Below, one piece after another: positions 18,404 through 28,128 of a stretch of DNA of 39,962 bases; position 1 is the first letter of the stretch; each line of letters begins with the position of its first letter. Source of the stretch: Vibrio mytili (GTDB lineage: Bacteria > Pseudomonadota > Gammaproteobacteria > Enterobacterales > Vibrionaceae). Both the position numbers and the translations under genes were made by a program. The stretch covers positions 1-39,962 of the forward strand of contig NZ_JXOK01000002.1 in the NCBI RefSeq assembly GCF_000830505.1, read 5' to 3'. The notes under the pieces were generated by a model. It saw nothing but the letters and a program-made list of their open reading frames with translations. It made no database searches and was not told where the DNA came from.

Positions 18404-19407
18404 TAGAACATCTCCATTAAGTAAGACAGTTTATTGTCGAGCAAAGGTAAGGATTCATCAACGAACATGAATAAGATATCGCATTGAATAGATGTGCCTT
18501 CGATGTTGTAGCTGACTTCAAATGTCATGGTACGATTGAAGGCCCCAGTGGTAGACTCGATGATAGAATCAATAGAGATATGTTGCCCTAATAGCACAGG
18601 GGGGCTCTGAAAAAAACGAACCTCGGCTTGTTCACCCAATCCATTCAGAAAAGCGCCAACCAATATGTTCGACGCGTCCATCAATAGCTCAAGTTCATCT
18701 AACTCTTCACTGCTTGGTCCGATTTTCATCAGCTTTTTAAGATCTGAGACACTCGAATCACTTAAAATAACTAAAGCTTCTCCCGCGATACCCTCGCCAC
18801 AAAAGCCCTGACAAACTCCCGAGACGTCGTCGTTAACCGCCATATCTCGAAGCGCCATATGAAGTTCACTAACTTCAAAGATATTCACGTTAGGTAAAGG
18901 TAGCTCAACAAACACATCGAAATGCCTTGCTAACGCGTCAGCGGCACGACCAATGGATACATTCGCGACTTCCATGTAGATGTCGCGTCGACGCAAAGTC
19001 GGTAATTCAACGGAAGGAACAGCGGTATTTACCACTGTCCCTTTTGGTTCGACAAAAGCTTTAAGTGCGTTGTTCAACTCGTTTGGCGCAATAGGTTTTT
19101 GAATAAATGCCTTCGCACCGAGAGCCAATACACGTTCTTTCGCTTTCGGTTGAATATCCCCCGAGACAACAATCACAGGCATTTCATAACCTAAACGCCC
19201 GATATTTTCTAACGTTTCAAATCCATCCATTTCCGGCATGGTTAGATCAAGAAACATCAGTTGAAACGCTTTTTTTTCTAGCTCCTCAAGCGCATGTTTG
19301 CCATGGTTGGCAAAGGTAATATCAGCATGTAATGATGCAGGCAGTGATCTTGCTATCTGCTTGCGTGCTAACGCAGAATCGTCACATATGAGTACAGGTA
19401 GAGACAT
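18403..19407 (-). CDS. response regulator with receiver and CheC-like phosphatase domains
   Basis: The 334-residue protein has a receiver domain (1-120) with acidic pocket Asp9/Asp10, phospho-acceptor Asp54 in LFLD-like MFLDLTMPEMDG, Ser82 and Lys104. After a linker comes a CheC/FliY-type domain (about 135-330). Its first active-site helix fits the CheC pattern D-x3-E-x2-N-x22-P exactly: DIYMEVAN, then Pro 23 residues on. The second helix is a degenerate copy, ELLMDASN, with Pro again 23 residues on. CheC proteins dephosphorylate CheY-P, so this protein may act on phosphorylated regulators and be gated by its own receiver. AAGGTG lies five bases before the ATG. It lies between an MCP gene and a PAS gene on the same strand; no histidine kinase is near. 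Confidence 0.88.
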   Translation of the reverse strand: MSLPVLICDDSALARKQIARSLPASLHADITFANHGKHALEELEKKAFQLMFLDLTMPEMDGFETLENIGRLGYEMPVIVVSGDIQPKAKERVLALGAKAFIQKPIAPNELNNALKAFVEPKGTVVNTAVPSVELPTLRRRDIYMEVANVSIGRAADALARHFDVFVELPLPNVNIFEVSELHMALRDMAVNDDVSGVCQGFCGEGIAGEALVILSDSSVSDLKKLMKIGPSSEELDELELLMDASNILVGAFLNGLGEQAEVRFFQSPPVLLGQHISIDSIIESTTGAFNRTMTFEVSYNIEGTSIQCDILFMFVDESLPLLDNKLSYLMEMF

Positions 19408-19580
19408 TCAGTCACCTTTAGTGGGTTCGTTGTTTCGCTTGAGTGCACCGCTAACGAAGCGTTAGAGTTTTGTTATGCACCCAAGCATACGCAATAGTAA
19501 TAGATGAGTGAACCATTGATGAGAAAAGAATCCTAAGGCTTGCTGCCTCTTTGCGTAATTAAAGCTTAAATTCTGCGAAA

Positions 19581-21242
19581 TTAAACCTTAAACCTCCCAA
19601 CCAAATTGTAAAGTGCATGTGCTTTGTGGTTGAGGCTTTCGCTGCCAGAGCTATTCTCATTCGCGTAATGTGCCGACTCATTACTTTGTTGAGAAATAAC
19701 CTCAACGCGCTGGGAAATTTCTTGTCCTACATTACTCTGCTCTTCTGTGGCAGTTGCAATAAGCGTGTTCATATCCATGATATTTGCAATCGCCAATTTT
19801 ATATCTTGCAGCGCAACAGAGGCCGCACGTGCTTCTTCTACCGTTGCCTCTCCTCGTGCTTGGCTTGATTGCATCGCATTGACGGCTGCGTCGGAACCTG
19901 ACTTCAGCTGTGCAATCATCTTATGAATATCACCAGTGCTATCCTGAGTTCGACTCGCGAGCTTACGAACTTCATCCGCAACCACAGCAAAGCCTCGGCC
20001 TTGTTCGCCAGCGCGCGCTGCCTCAATAGCGGCATTAAGCGCAAGTAAATTGGTTTGCTCAGCAATATCTTGAATAACCGTTAAGGAAGAAGAAATATTT
20101 TGAACGTCACTTTCTAAGCGTCCGATCACCTTACTCGCTTCAAAAACTTCATTGGCTAATTCTTCAACCGAATGCGCGGTAGAATCAACAATGTCTTTTG
20201 TTTTCATCGCATAGTCATCCGCTTGTTTGGCAGACTCTGCAGCTTGATTGGCATTATTCGAAATTTCATGCGCAGTCGCTGTCATTTCAGTCATTGCTGC
20301 GGCAACTTGCTCGGTTTCTTCACGCTGACCCACTGTAAGCTCTTGAACCTTCGATGCGCGTTGCGACATATTATTGGTCTCATCCACCACCTCTACGCCC
20401 ACTTGATTCACATTCTTTATGATCCCTTGCAGGCTTTCGACAAATAGGTTGAAGTTTTTGCTCAACGCTTTAAATTCAGGAACGTTCGATTCAACCATAC
20501 GTTCTGTCAAATCTGCATCCCCTTTGGCAAACGTCCGAATAGAAGCATCAAACATTTCAAGAGGGCGCATAATGCTGCGATTGACAAACACGGCAAATGT
20601 AGCGACAACAAGTGCGATAGATAAGCAGAAAAGTAAAATTGCCACCAGCGTTTCGCGCAATGATTCATTGGCGGAAGTCTCCATTTCATCAATAACAGCG
20701 TCAACATCGTCTGTATAAAAGCCAGTACCGATCATTAGATCCCATTCAGGTATGAATGTTGAGTAACTGAGTTTTGGTAACGCTTCCGTTTGCCCTAACT
20801 TAGGGAAATAATACGTTGTAAATTCACCCGTCTTTGCATTTTTTAACAAGTCTTGAATGAGGTAGTTACCCTTTTCATCTTGTAAGTTGAAGAAGTTTTT
20901 ACCGACCCCATTCTCGTTTTTACCTACGACGACACGAACACCTTTCGAGTCATACGCAAAGATATAACCAGACTCTCCAAATTCGAGCTCTCGTAGCACT
21001 GGAATGGCTTCTTCTAAAGAAGCATTTCGATTAAGTAGGGGTTCAACTGCTGAGCGCGCGATTTGTACATAACTTTTCAGCTCTGCTTTTTTCATTTCCA
21101 TCATCGATGAATGAGTTTGTTGCATTTGTTGTTCGTTAAAGGCGCTGGTTTGTATATATGTAAACCACATCATGCCAAGAGCAATAGTTAGTACCGGTAT
21201 GATAGAAAGTATGTACAATCGTTTTTTTATTGTTAGATTCAT
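19581..21242 (-). CDS. methyl-accepting chemotaxis protein with single-Cache sensor
   Basis: A membrane chemoreceptor of 553 residues from the ATG at 21242 (AAGGA seven bases upstream; the longer frame to 21311 lacks a ribosome site). Order: transmembrane helix (about 10-29), periplasmic sCache_2-like sensor (about 35-190; [12 protein letters not shown], then [10 protein letters not shown]), second transmembrane helix (199-220), HAMP (about 222-275) and cytoplasmic signalling domain, with the highly conserved hairpin [20 protein letters not shown] (395-414) that binds CheA/CheW. sCache_2 receptors often sense short organic acids, but the ligand here is unknown. No C-terminal CheR-binding pentapeptide is visible. 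The receiver-CheC gene follows 173 bases downstream on the same strand. Confidence 0.95.
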   Translation of the reverse strand: MNLTIKKRLYILSIIPVLTIALGMMWFTYIQTSAFNEQQMQQTHSSMMEMKKAELKSYVQIARSAVEPLLNRNASLEEAIPVLRELEFGESGYIFAYDSKGVRVVVGKNENGVGKNFFNLQDEKGNYLIQDLLKNAKTGEFTTYYFPKLGQTEALPKLSYSTFIPEWDLMIGTGFYTDDVDAVIDEMETSANESLRETLVAILLFCLSIALVVATFAVFVNRSIMRPLEMFDASIRTFAKGDADLTERMVESNVPEFKALSKNFNLFVESLQGIIKNVNQVGVEVVDETNNMSQRASKVQELTVGQREETEQVAAAMTEMTATAHEISNNANQAAESAKQADDYAMKTKDIVDSTAHSVEELANEVFEASKVIGRLESDVQNISSSLTVIQDIAEQTNLLALNAAIEAARAGEQGRGFAVVADEVRKLASRTQDSTGDIHKMIAQLKSGSDAAVNAMQSSQARGEATVEEARAASVALQDIKLAIANIMDMNTLIATATEEQSNVGQEISQRVEVISQQSNESAHYANENSSGSESLNHKAHALYNLVGRFKV

Positions 21243-21600
21243 AGAAATGTCCTTATTTCTGTTCATAGCACTTATATAAAATATTACCCAAGGCTCAATG
21301 TATAGATACAACTAGACCTTTGAGATCACTTAGCTTAAAGCTATTCCTCGTCTTATCGTCAAACTACTTAAAACATTTAGCGTTATGATCGTTTCTTGAT
21401 TAATACCTGTGACAACGATCTCTATTCTTGGGGCATGTTACGTGTGAGTAACTAACGTGAAATAAGTAACTAACGTGAAAAAAGAAGGCAGGGGCTTTTA
21501 CACGACTGAAGGGGGCGCTTGCTTTATAACAAGCATTAATTAATTGAAAGGCACCCACAACGTGAATGCCTTAACGAATCTTAACTGTTCTTTCTCGTTT
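21243..21600. other. intergenic region upstream of the MCP gene
   Basis: No gene is visible in these 358 bases. They contain a tandem 18-bp repeat (21447-21482) and, near the aldo/keto reductase stop, a 6-bp AAGGCA/TGCCTT hairpin (about 21547-21571) followed by only a weak T tract, a doubtful terminator. Confidence 0.45.
21447..21482. repeat. 18-bp tandem duplication
   Basis: AGTAACTAACGTGAAA followed by two bases is repeated at once (21447-21464, 21465-21482), with one mismatch (ATA versus AAA at the end). It lies 205 bp upstream of the MCP start. It is too short to name. Confidence 0.8.
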
Positions 21601-22509
21601 CTATGGCACACCATGACCTTTTGATGCAACCCAAACTCGGTACCATTGCTCGCGGGTCAACTCGAGTTCAAGCGCACTAATTGCCGTTTTAACCCGTTCA
21701 ATCTTACCAGAACCAATGATAGGTATAGGGTTCGATGGTAAACGTCGTACCCAAGCGTAAATCACTTGATCAATGCTCTCAGCGCCAACTTCTTCACGAA
21801 TTGCTTCAAGTTCGTTTCGCACTCTAACCGCTTGCTCACTGTCCCCCGTGAAAATGCTACCGCCACCTAAACAAGACCATGCCATTGGACGAGTGCGCAG
21901 CATCTGCATTTGATCCAACGTACCGTCATGCGCTACTTCAAAGTTAAGTGGGTTAATTTCCACTTGGTTGGTCACAAGTGGTTTACCTAAGCGAGATTGT
22001 AAAAGCTCGAACTGACGAGGAGTGAAATTAGAAACGCCAAAATGCTTCACTTTACCGACTTTATGCAATTCATTGAAAGCCTCTGCAACTTCATCTGCAT
22101 CCATGAGCAAATCCGGGCGATGAATCAGCAACACGTCAATTTCATTGACATTTAATCGTTGTAGAGAGTTATTTACTGATTGGTAAATGTGCGCAGAGCT
22201 CGTATCGTAGTGATTGATTTTACGCTCTGGTGTCTTCTCACCACATAAATTGATATCGCATTTGGTCACGATCTGAATTTGATCACGTATACCGGTATCG
22301 AGAGCAATTGCTTCGCCAAACAACGCTTCACATTCGTAGTTACCATAAATATCAGCGTGATCAACAGTGGTAATACCTAACTCAATATGTTGCTTTAAGA
22401 ATGACAAACGCTCTTGAGCGGTCATTCCCCACTCTGCGATACGCCAGTATCCTTGGACCAGTTCCGAAAATTCCGGACCTTTTGGTGCAGTCACAACTTT
22501 TGCAACCAT
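21601..22509 (-). CDS. ydhF: aldo/keto reductase, YdhF type
   Basis: An NADPH-dependent oxidoreductase of the aldo/keto reductase superfamily; the physiological substrate of YdhF is not established. The 302 residues align with E. coli YdhF (298) throughout. The catalytic tetrad is present: Asp50, Tyr55, Lys83 and His130, in TVDHADIYG, VTKCD and LLIHRPD. The cofactor motif PIIGSGKIERV is also seen. The gene is divergent from a small HTH regulator starting 95 bases away, which may control it. Confidence 0.93.
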   Translation of the reverse strand: MVAKVVTAPKGPEFSELVQGYWRIAEWGMTAQERLSFLKQHIELGITTVDHADIYGNYECEALFGEAIALDTGIRDQIQIVTKCDINLCGEKTPERKINHYDTSSAHIYQSVNNSLQRLNVNEIDVLLIHRPDLLMDADEVAEAFNELHKVGKVKHFGVSNFTPRQFELLQSRLGKPLVTNQVEINPLNFEVAHDGTLDQMQMLRTRPMAWSCLGGGSIFTGDSEQAVRVRNELEAIREEVGAESIDQVIYAWVRRLPSNPIPIIGSGKIERVKTAISALELELTREQWYRVWVASKGHGVP

Positions 22510-22604
22510 GGGTTTTCTCCTTTAGCTAAACTGAAATCATCCTAGCCTTGTTTTTTCATGGACTCAACGGGTAAACTTTCGCAATTCGAACTGGAGTACG
22601 ATTT

Positions 22605-23012
22605 ATGTCTTTTGCGCAGCGGTTAGCCTCATTGATTGGTGAAGAAACGATCAGCGGCTTTGCAAGACGTGTCGAGATATCTGAAGCTTTGATACGTAAA
22701 TATTTAAAAGGCAGTGAACCAAGTTTAGCCAAAGCTAATCAAATTGCCTTACGAGCAAATTGCTCACTCGAATGGCTTGCCACAGGGTGCGGGTATCTGT
22801 ATCGCCGTGCCGAGGTGGTAGACATGGAGGCATATAAACTCACCTATCAACATGTGATGGGGGAGCCACTCTCTAACAATGACGAAGAGAAACACCGTAA
22901 ACTGATTGCTGGCTACCAATACTTACGTGCCCACAAAAAAGCCGACGGGTTTTTAGATGAATCTGCCATGACGACATTTCTGTCGCTGCATCAAGAAGCT
23001 AAAAACGAATAA
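22605..23012 (+). CDS. small HTH DNA-binding protein, phage-repressor-like
   Basis: A 135-residue protein with an N-terminal lambda-repressor-like (XRE) helix-turn-helix at about 8-60: FARRVEISEALIRKYLKG, then PSLAKANQIALRANCSLEWLATG, the usual end of the Cro/C1 HTH in phage-type regulators. The C-terminal 75 residues are helical and lack a LexA-type peptidase motif, so it is not a self-cleaving repressor. GGAGT stands seven bases before the ATG. It is divergent from ydhF, and its end overlaps the tail of the convergent hypothetical gene by 14 bases. Control of ydhF and of itself is the simplest inference. Confidence 0.8.
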   Translation: MSFAQRLASLIGEETISGFARRVEISEALIRKYLKGSEPSLAKANQIALRANCSLEWLATGCGYLYRRAEVVDMEAYKLTYQHVMGEPLSNNDEEKHRKLIAGYQYLRAHKKADGFLDESAMTTFLSLHQEAKNE

Positions 23013-23577
23013 CGTTTAACTGAATCATGTCGCCATCGCTATGCAACGAGACGTGTAAACGTGGTGATGACGACATAAATTCATTCGCAGGGGTCCATTC
23101 TAAAATTCGAAACGCGTCTTGTGGGTAACGGTTCATCAACATAATGACCTCTCGATCCACCGCTTCGCTAGACTGGCTTTTCAAAGCTTCAACCACATCA
23201 AGTTGCTCACCTGCGATGGTTAACTTACGTAACACGAATCCATCCTTTCTTAAATTTAGAACCAAATCATTCCAATGTTGCCTGTGGTACTCAATTAAAA
23301 ACGAAAACTGAGCATTCTGTTCACCTAATACCGCTTCACCATACAAATGCTGTTGATAGTACGAAAAGTCATCCAAACAAAAGGCCTCTGAATGACGGTC
23401 TGCGTCCGACAACGCCACTTCACATCGATACCACACTCCCTTATTTTCAATGTTTGATTTTAATTGAGAATAAGACAACGGGGACAAAATCTCTTGCCAC
23501 CAACTTTCGGACGAAAGCACGGAGAAAGAGGTGGTTAAACAACAAGTGTAAAAGAGAACACAGAGATAAAATCGCAT
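22999..23577 (-). CDS. exported hypothetical protein
   Basis: I do not recognise the family. From the ATG at 23577 the product has 192 residues and begins MRFYLCVLFYTCCLTTSFS, a signal-peptide-like stretch, so it is probably periplasmic or outer-membrane attached. CC within the hydrophobic part might allow lipid attachment, but no clear lipobox is seen. The mature part begins SSESWWQEILSPLSYSQL and is soluble, with no repeats. The frame is open upstream to 23769, but that extension reads poorly and I excluded it. The gene is convergent with the HTH gene, overlapping by 14 bases. Confidence 0.6.
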   Translation of the reverse strand: MRFYLCVLFYTCCLTTSFSVLSSESWWQEILSPLSYSQLKSNIENKGVWYRCEVALSDADRHSEAFCLDDFSYYQQHLYGEAVLGEQNAQFSFLIEYHRQHWNDLVLNLRKDGFVLRKLTIAGEQLDVVEALKSQSSEAVDREVIMLMNRYPQDAFRILEWTPANEFMSSSPRLHVSLHSDGDMIQLNVIRF

Positions 23578-24198
23578 TGAGAGCTCAGCAATAAATGAGT
23601 GAGTAACAGACAGTATCGCCAAGTGGGAATAATTCAAGAAAAAACCGGAATTTAGGAGAAAATTGGTAATATGCAGTCTGCGTCTTTGAATGGGTTCAGT
23701 AACTTCTATCGCTAAATGACAACCATAAAGAAGGCGCACATATGCGTGCGCCTCTGCCTCGTTACTCAATCGTGAGTCTGCGAATCGGGAAGTCTATAGA
23801 TGCATCCCAAACAAAAAACGAGGAATTACTGTAGGGTTTGAATCCTTCCAAATTGTGAGTAAAACTTCACATCCCTCCTTCTTCAGCAGTTATGTTGCTT
23901 TACATTTAAAGAATGGTCCATTTTGCCCAAAAAACAAGTTTTATCGTCAAAATTTTTATCTTATTTGTTAAACAAGGACTAAACATCGCTGCATTACTAG
24001 GGTCTGACCTAAGCAAGGTTTTATGATTTGTCCCGTTGAGTTAGCGCTATAAAACCGATAGCATAAAAGAGCTGAATAGATGAACAACAATTCAATATTG
24101 AAAAGCTAAATTGCATCTTTATTGATTAGGCCTAGACTGATCGAAGCGTATACTTTGTACCCCAACGCACTATATATCGGAATACCGGAGACTTTTTA
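23578..24198. other. intergenic region upstream of clcA
   Basis: About 620 bases between divergent genes; the right 400 are AT-rich and should hold both promoters. A TGTGA-N8-TCACA at 23854-23871 has the wrong spacing for CRP. No gene, RNA or repeat is apparent. Confidence 0.45.
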
Positions 24199-25601
24199 AT
24201 GACCAAGCGAGAGAAAATTGTTAAATCTGTGTTAGCGCACGTACCTAAAGACGCGATTAACCAGTTTGTCTCTCGAGGATCTGCTCCCATCTCCGTTCTC
24301 ATCATGGCAGCTATGGTTGGCATACTTGCTGGCTTGGTTGGTACTTACTTTGAGCATGCAGTCCATTTTGTCTCCGAGACCCGAACCGAATGGTTGAGAG
24401 GAGAGATTGGTAGCGCACTTCCCCTTTGGCTCGCCGCTGTTCTTATCAGTGCATTGCTAGCTTTTATTGGTTATTTTCTTGTCCATCGTTTTGCGCCAGA
24501 AGCCGCAGGCTCAGGAATCCCTGAAATTGAAGGGGCGATGGACAATATCCGCCCAGTACGTTGGTGGCGAGTGATTCCCGTGAAGTTTTTTGGCGGTATG
24601 GGTGCTCTGGGTTCAGGTATGGTCCTGGGACGAGAAGGCCCAACCGTGCAAATGGGCGGTGCTGTTGGCCGCATGGTTACCGATATATTTCGAGTCAAAG
24701 ATGATGATACACGCCACTCTTTGCTAGCCTCCGGTGCGGCAGGTGGCTTAGCTGCCGCATTTAATGCACCGCTGGCAGGCATCATGTTTGTTGTCGAAGA
24801 GATGAGACCTCAATTTCGTTACTCGTTGATCTCCATTCGCGCAGTGATTATCTCAGCCATTATGGCCAATATTGTGTTTCGTTCGATCAACGGTCAAAGC
24901 GCTGTGATCACCATGCCACAATACCAGCCACCAGAGCTTCAGACATTGTGGCTATTCTTGCTGTTAGGCGTCTTATTCGGAATTTTTGGGGTCGTGTTCA
25001 ACAAGCTCATCACTCTTGCTCAAGATACATTTGTTGCAATCCACAAAAACAATCGTAAGCGTTACCTGATCACCGGCTCTATCCTAGGTGGCACATTTGG
25101 TTATTACTTTTATACGTGCCACAGCTCACAGGCGGTGGTATCGATATTATTCCTGACATCACCAATGGCAATTATTCCATCACGATTCTCGGCTTGCTGT
25201 TTGTAGGTCGCGTCGTAACAACTTTGCTGTGTTTTGGCTCAGGCGCGCCAGGTGGTATCTTTGCGCCGATGCTCGCCTTAGGCACATTGTTTGGTTACGC
25301 CTTTGGTGCTAGCGCAGACGTGTTACTGCCGTCTCTAAGCATTGAGCCTGGTATGTTTGCGATTGCAGGCATGGGGGCTTTATTTGCCGCAACAGTACGT
25401 GCGCCCATTACTGGTATTTTACTTGTCATTGAAATGACCAATAACTATTACTTAATCTTGCCCCTCATCATTACTTGTTTGGGTGCGGTTATTTTTGCTC
25501 AGCTACTTGGTGGACAGCCAATCTATAGCCAACTGCTCCGCCGCACGCTCAAAAATGACAAACTACGCCAACAAGATCTGCCAGAAAACCAAGCCAATTA
25601 G
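24199..25601 (+). pseudogene. clcA: ClcA-type chloride/proton antiporter, one frameshift
   Basis: ClcA exchanges two chloride ions for one proton across the inner membrane and helps survival under extreme acid. Two frames (24199-about 25101 and about 25102-25601) join when one T is added at 25101-25102, giving TTT GGT TTA TTA CTT TTA TAC GTG. The restored protein has 467 residues, near the 473 of E. coli ClcA. Selectivity motifs are present: GSGIPE (104-109), GREGP (144-148) with the external gating glutamate at 146, and GGIFAP in the second half. GGAGA stands seven bases before the ATG. It is followed 276 bases later by another frameshifted transporter. The lesion may be a sequencing error. 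Confidence 0.87.
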
Positions 25602-25877
25602 TCCCACACATAACTCGCTAAACAGCCTTAGTTCAGCGATGGAGACTTGAGCGAAAACTGCAACAGTGAACGTTTCATTGTGAAAAGCTTTCACTTTTGC
25701 AGGTTTTCCTACCAGATCGATACCAAACTCACAAAATAACGATTCTTTGATACTTCGTCTGCACCTTTTATAAGCAACCGTTGGGTAAACTTGTTAGTAT
25801 TCGCGCCAAATAGAGTAGAGTAACTATTACTCTTAGTTTCATCTGTATTCATTCGGGCAAAGATTTTCGGAGTAGAT

Positions 25878-26841
25878 TTGAACTGGCGAAGACTTGTACA
25901 GTTTTACAGTGTACCACCGTCACAAGCAGCGTTGGCGCTTGGAATAGTTGGCTTAGGCCAAGCATGGGCCTGTATGTGCCAAGTATTGGTGAGCCAATAC
26001 GGCCTTTCTTATCATTATTGGGAGCGATACTCCTCGCACCTGTACTCATCAAATATACGACTAGCCCACGGCTATTTATGGCAGACATTCGTCACCCACT
26101 TACTGGCAGTTTAATGGCGCCAATGAGCATGGCGGTACTGATCCTGACCGACTATGTAGCTTCCGTGGCCCCCATCATCGCTTACCCAATATGGTTTGCG
26201 GCCGTTTTACTCCATTTTTCAATGATGGTGCTATTTTTTGGCTTTCAGCTCAAAAACTTTAAGATGTCGAACATTGTACCGAGTTGGTTCCTTTACCCCG
26301 TTGGCCTTATTAGTAGTTCGCTCGCTGGCTCTCAATTAGGCCATAATTTGTTTTCGGAGAGCCTTGCCCTGATATGCATCGGCATATACTTTTTCATGCT
26401 ACCGCTGGTTTTATATCGCTTAGTGTTTTTTGGTTCGCTCCCTAGACGAGCAAGACCAACCCTTGCAATTATGGCTGCACCAGTAAACCTGTCACTTGCA
26501 GCGTATTTGGTCAATTTTCCGGAACCTGATCCAATATTGACAGGCGCACTGGCAGGCATCGCCATCACAATGACCTTGCTCATTTATCTGTGCTATTTTC
26601 GCTTGTTGCGTTTGAAGTTTCAGCCCTCTATCGCTGCAGTGACTTTTCCTTCAGTGATCAGCGCTATTGCGATGCATCGATTGACTTCATTTTTCGCGGA
26701 AGCTCACCACAGTGGCATTGGCTTCACGATTTTGGCTTTCTTGAACTTAGCATCGCGACAGTCTTAGTCGTTTGGGTATCGGCGGGGTATGTAAAAATGT
26801 ACTGGCCAGAAATAGTCCATAATCGGTCTAAACAAGCATAA
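25878..26841 (+). pseudogene. TehA/TDT-family membrane transporter, two frameshifts
   Basis: The family (tellurite-resistance/dicarboxylate transporter, SLAC1 fold) forms ten-helix anion channels or exporters. Three frames join when one G is added at 25966-25968 (TGG GGC CTG TAT) and one at 26743 (TTC TTG GAA CTT). The restored protein has 321 residues, the normal size, beginning MNWRRLVQFYSVPPSQAALA and with about ten hydrophobic segments. DIRHPLTGSLMAPMSMAVL is the typical second-helix region (compare EVRHP in TehA). The start is a TTG with GGAG five bases upstream. Substrate unknown; a role in tellurite resistance is not implied. The lesions may be sequencing errors. Confidence 0.8.
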
Positions 26842-26870
26842 AAATAGGCCTCATCGAGGCCTATTTTTTT
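26841..26870. terminator. bidirectional terminator between convergent transporter genes
   Basis: A 10-bp perfect stem (26843-26852 with 26856-26865, loop ATC) is flanked by A on the left and T on the right, so it can terminate both the TDT gene and the convergent NRAMP-type gene. Confidence 0.88.
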
Positions 26871-26889
26871 ATTCGGAACCAAACTACGT

Positions 26890-28128
26890 TCACCCAGTAA
26901 ATTTGGCCATGAAGTTACCGATGTTAGTCAAGCTCGACGCTGCCATCACGACCACAATGGCAACACCAGTCAACGTGAGATACATAGGATGCTGATAGTC
27001 TCCAACAATATCTTTTCTTTTTGTCGCAACAAGCACAGTGCCTAATACGATTGGCAGAATAATGCTGTTAACCAAACCAGCAAGCATCAATAAAAGAATT
27101 GGCATGTTCATGGTTACGGTACCGAGCGAAGTAATAATGATGAACCCTATACACCATGCTTTTTCATGACGAGCAACGACTGGGAACAAAGTCTTAATGA
27201 GTGAGATTGCCATGTAAGAGTTACCGACAACAGAGGTGATAGAAGCCACAAACAGTACCAGCCCAAAAATGAAGTAACCCAATTGCCCGGCTCCCTGACG
27301 GAAAGCATCTGCTGCCGGATTAGACGCATCTAACGTCGCACCTGTTGCAATCACGCCAAAGACAGCAAGGAACAACAAGATACGGATCACCACCGCGATT
27401 GAGATACCTGCCCATGCAGTCGCTTTGATTGATGGAACGTTCTCTTTGCCCTTTAAACCAATATCAACGAGTCTCTGAGCGCCTGTGTAGTAACCCCCTA
27501 CCGCACCACCAACAATGGTCAACGTTGGTAAGAGCAAGCTGCCTACATCAGAAGGCATCACGGCAGCACTTAAGGTTTCACCCATGGGTGGTAAGCTTGT
27601 CATCGCCACATAAGCAATCAAGATGATCATGAACAAACCGAGGTAACGGGCCATCTGATCCATTCGCTTCGATGCGTTATGAACCACAAACAACAAACAT
27701 CCAACCAATCCCGTAAAAAGTGCGCCCCAAGTCGTATCAACACCGGTGAGTACATTGATACCAAGAGCCGCACCGCTTACGTTACCAAAGTTAAAGGCGA
27801 CGGCACCCAACGCTAGCAAAATACCAACACCATAGCCCATACCCGGGGCTACCTTATTAGCAATATCTTGAATACGCATGCCAGAAACACCAACAATGCG
27901 CCATAGGTTCATCACAATACCAAAGGTAATAAAGATGGATGCGAGTACAGGAAAGGCCATGTCTATTTGATAGATATTGGTAAAGACGGCAGTTTGCGTC
28001 AGAAAGCCGGGGCCGACTGAAGTGGTCGCCATTAAGAATGCGACGCTTAGCATGGCTTTATTTTGCCAATTGGTTTCTGCTACGGGACTGGATATAGAGG
28101 TAGTTTTGATGGTGCTTTGTGTCGTCAT
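26890..28128 (-). CDS. NRAMP-superfamily transporter lacking the metal-binding motifs
   Basis: An integral inner-membrane protein of 412 residues with about eleven hydrophobic segments and the overall NRAMP pattern. The usual first-helix metal motif DPGN is replaced by VGPGFLTQT (about 38-46) and the sixth-helix MPH motif by VGGAVGGYYTGAQR, so transport of Mn2+ or Fe2+ as by MntH is unlikely. This resembles the divergent NRAMP-related group containing Bacillus YcsG, whose substrate I cannot state. I chose the ATG at 28128; an in-frame TTG at 28179 would add 17 residues, and neither has a strong ribosome site. It stands alone, convergent with the TDT gene, which shares its terminator. Confidence 0.8.
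   Translation of the reverse strand: MTTQSTIKTTSISSPVAETNWQNKAMLSVAFLMATTSVGPGFLTQTAVFTNIYQIDMAFPVLASIFITFGIVMNLWRIVGVSGMRIQDIANKVAPGMGYGVGILLALGAVAFNFGNVSGAALGINVLTGVDTTWGALFTGLVGCLLFVVHNASKRMDQMARYLGLFMIILIAYVAMTSLPPMGETLSAAVMPSDVGSLLLPTLTIVGGAVGGYYTGAQRLVDIGLKGKENVPSIKATAWAGISIAVVIRILLFLAVFGVIATGATLDASNPAADAFRQGAGQLGYFIFGLVLFVASITSVVGNSYMAISLIKTLFPVVARHEKAWCIGFIIITSLGTVTMNMPILLLMLAGLVNSIILPIVLGTVLVATKRKDIVGDYQHPMYLTLTGVAIVVVMAASSLTNIGNFMAKFTG

Noticed and set aside
22999..23769. Extended 256-residue start of the exported hypothetical protein
   Set aside because: The added 64 residues read as non-coding and would hide the signal peptide; the ATG at 23577 fits better.
23854..23871. TGTGA-N8-TCACA as a CRP site before clcA
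   Set aside because: The spacer is 8, not 6; CRP does not usually bind such a site.
26890..28128. Calling the NRAMP-type gene mntH
   Set aside because: The DPGN and MPH metal motifs are absent.
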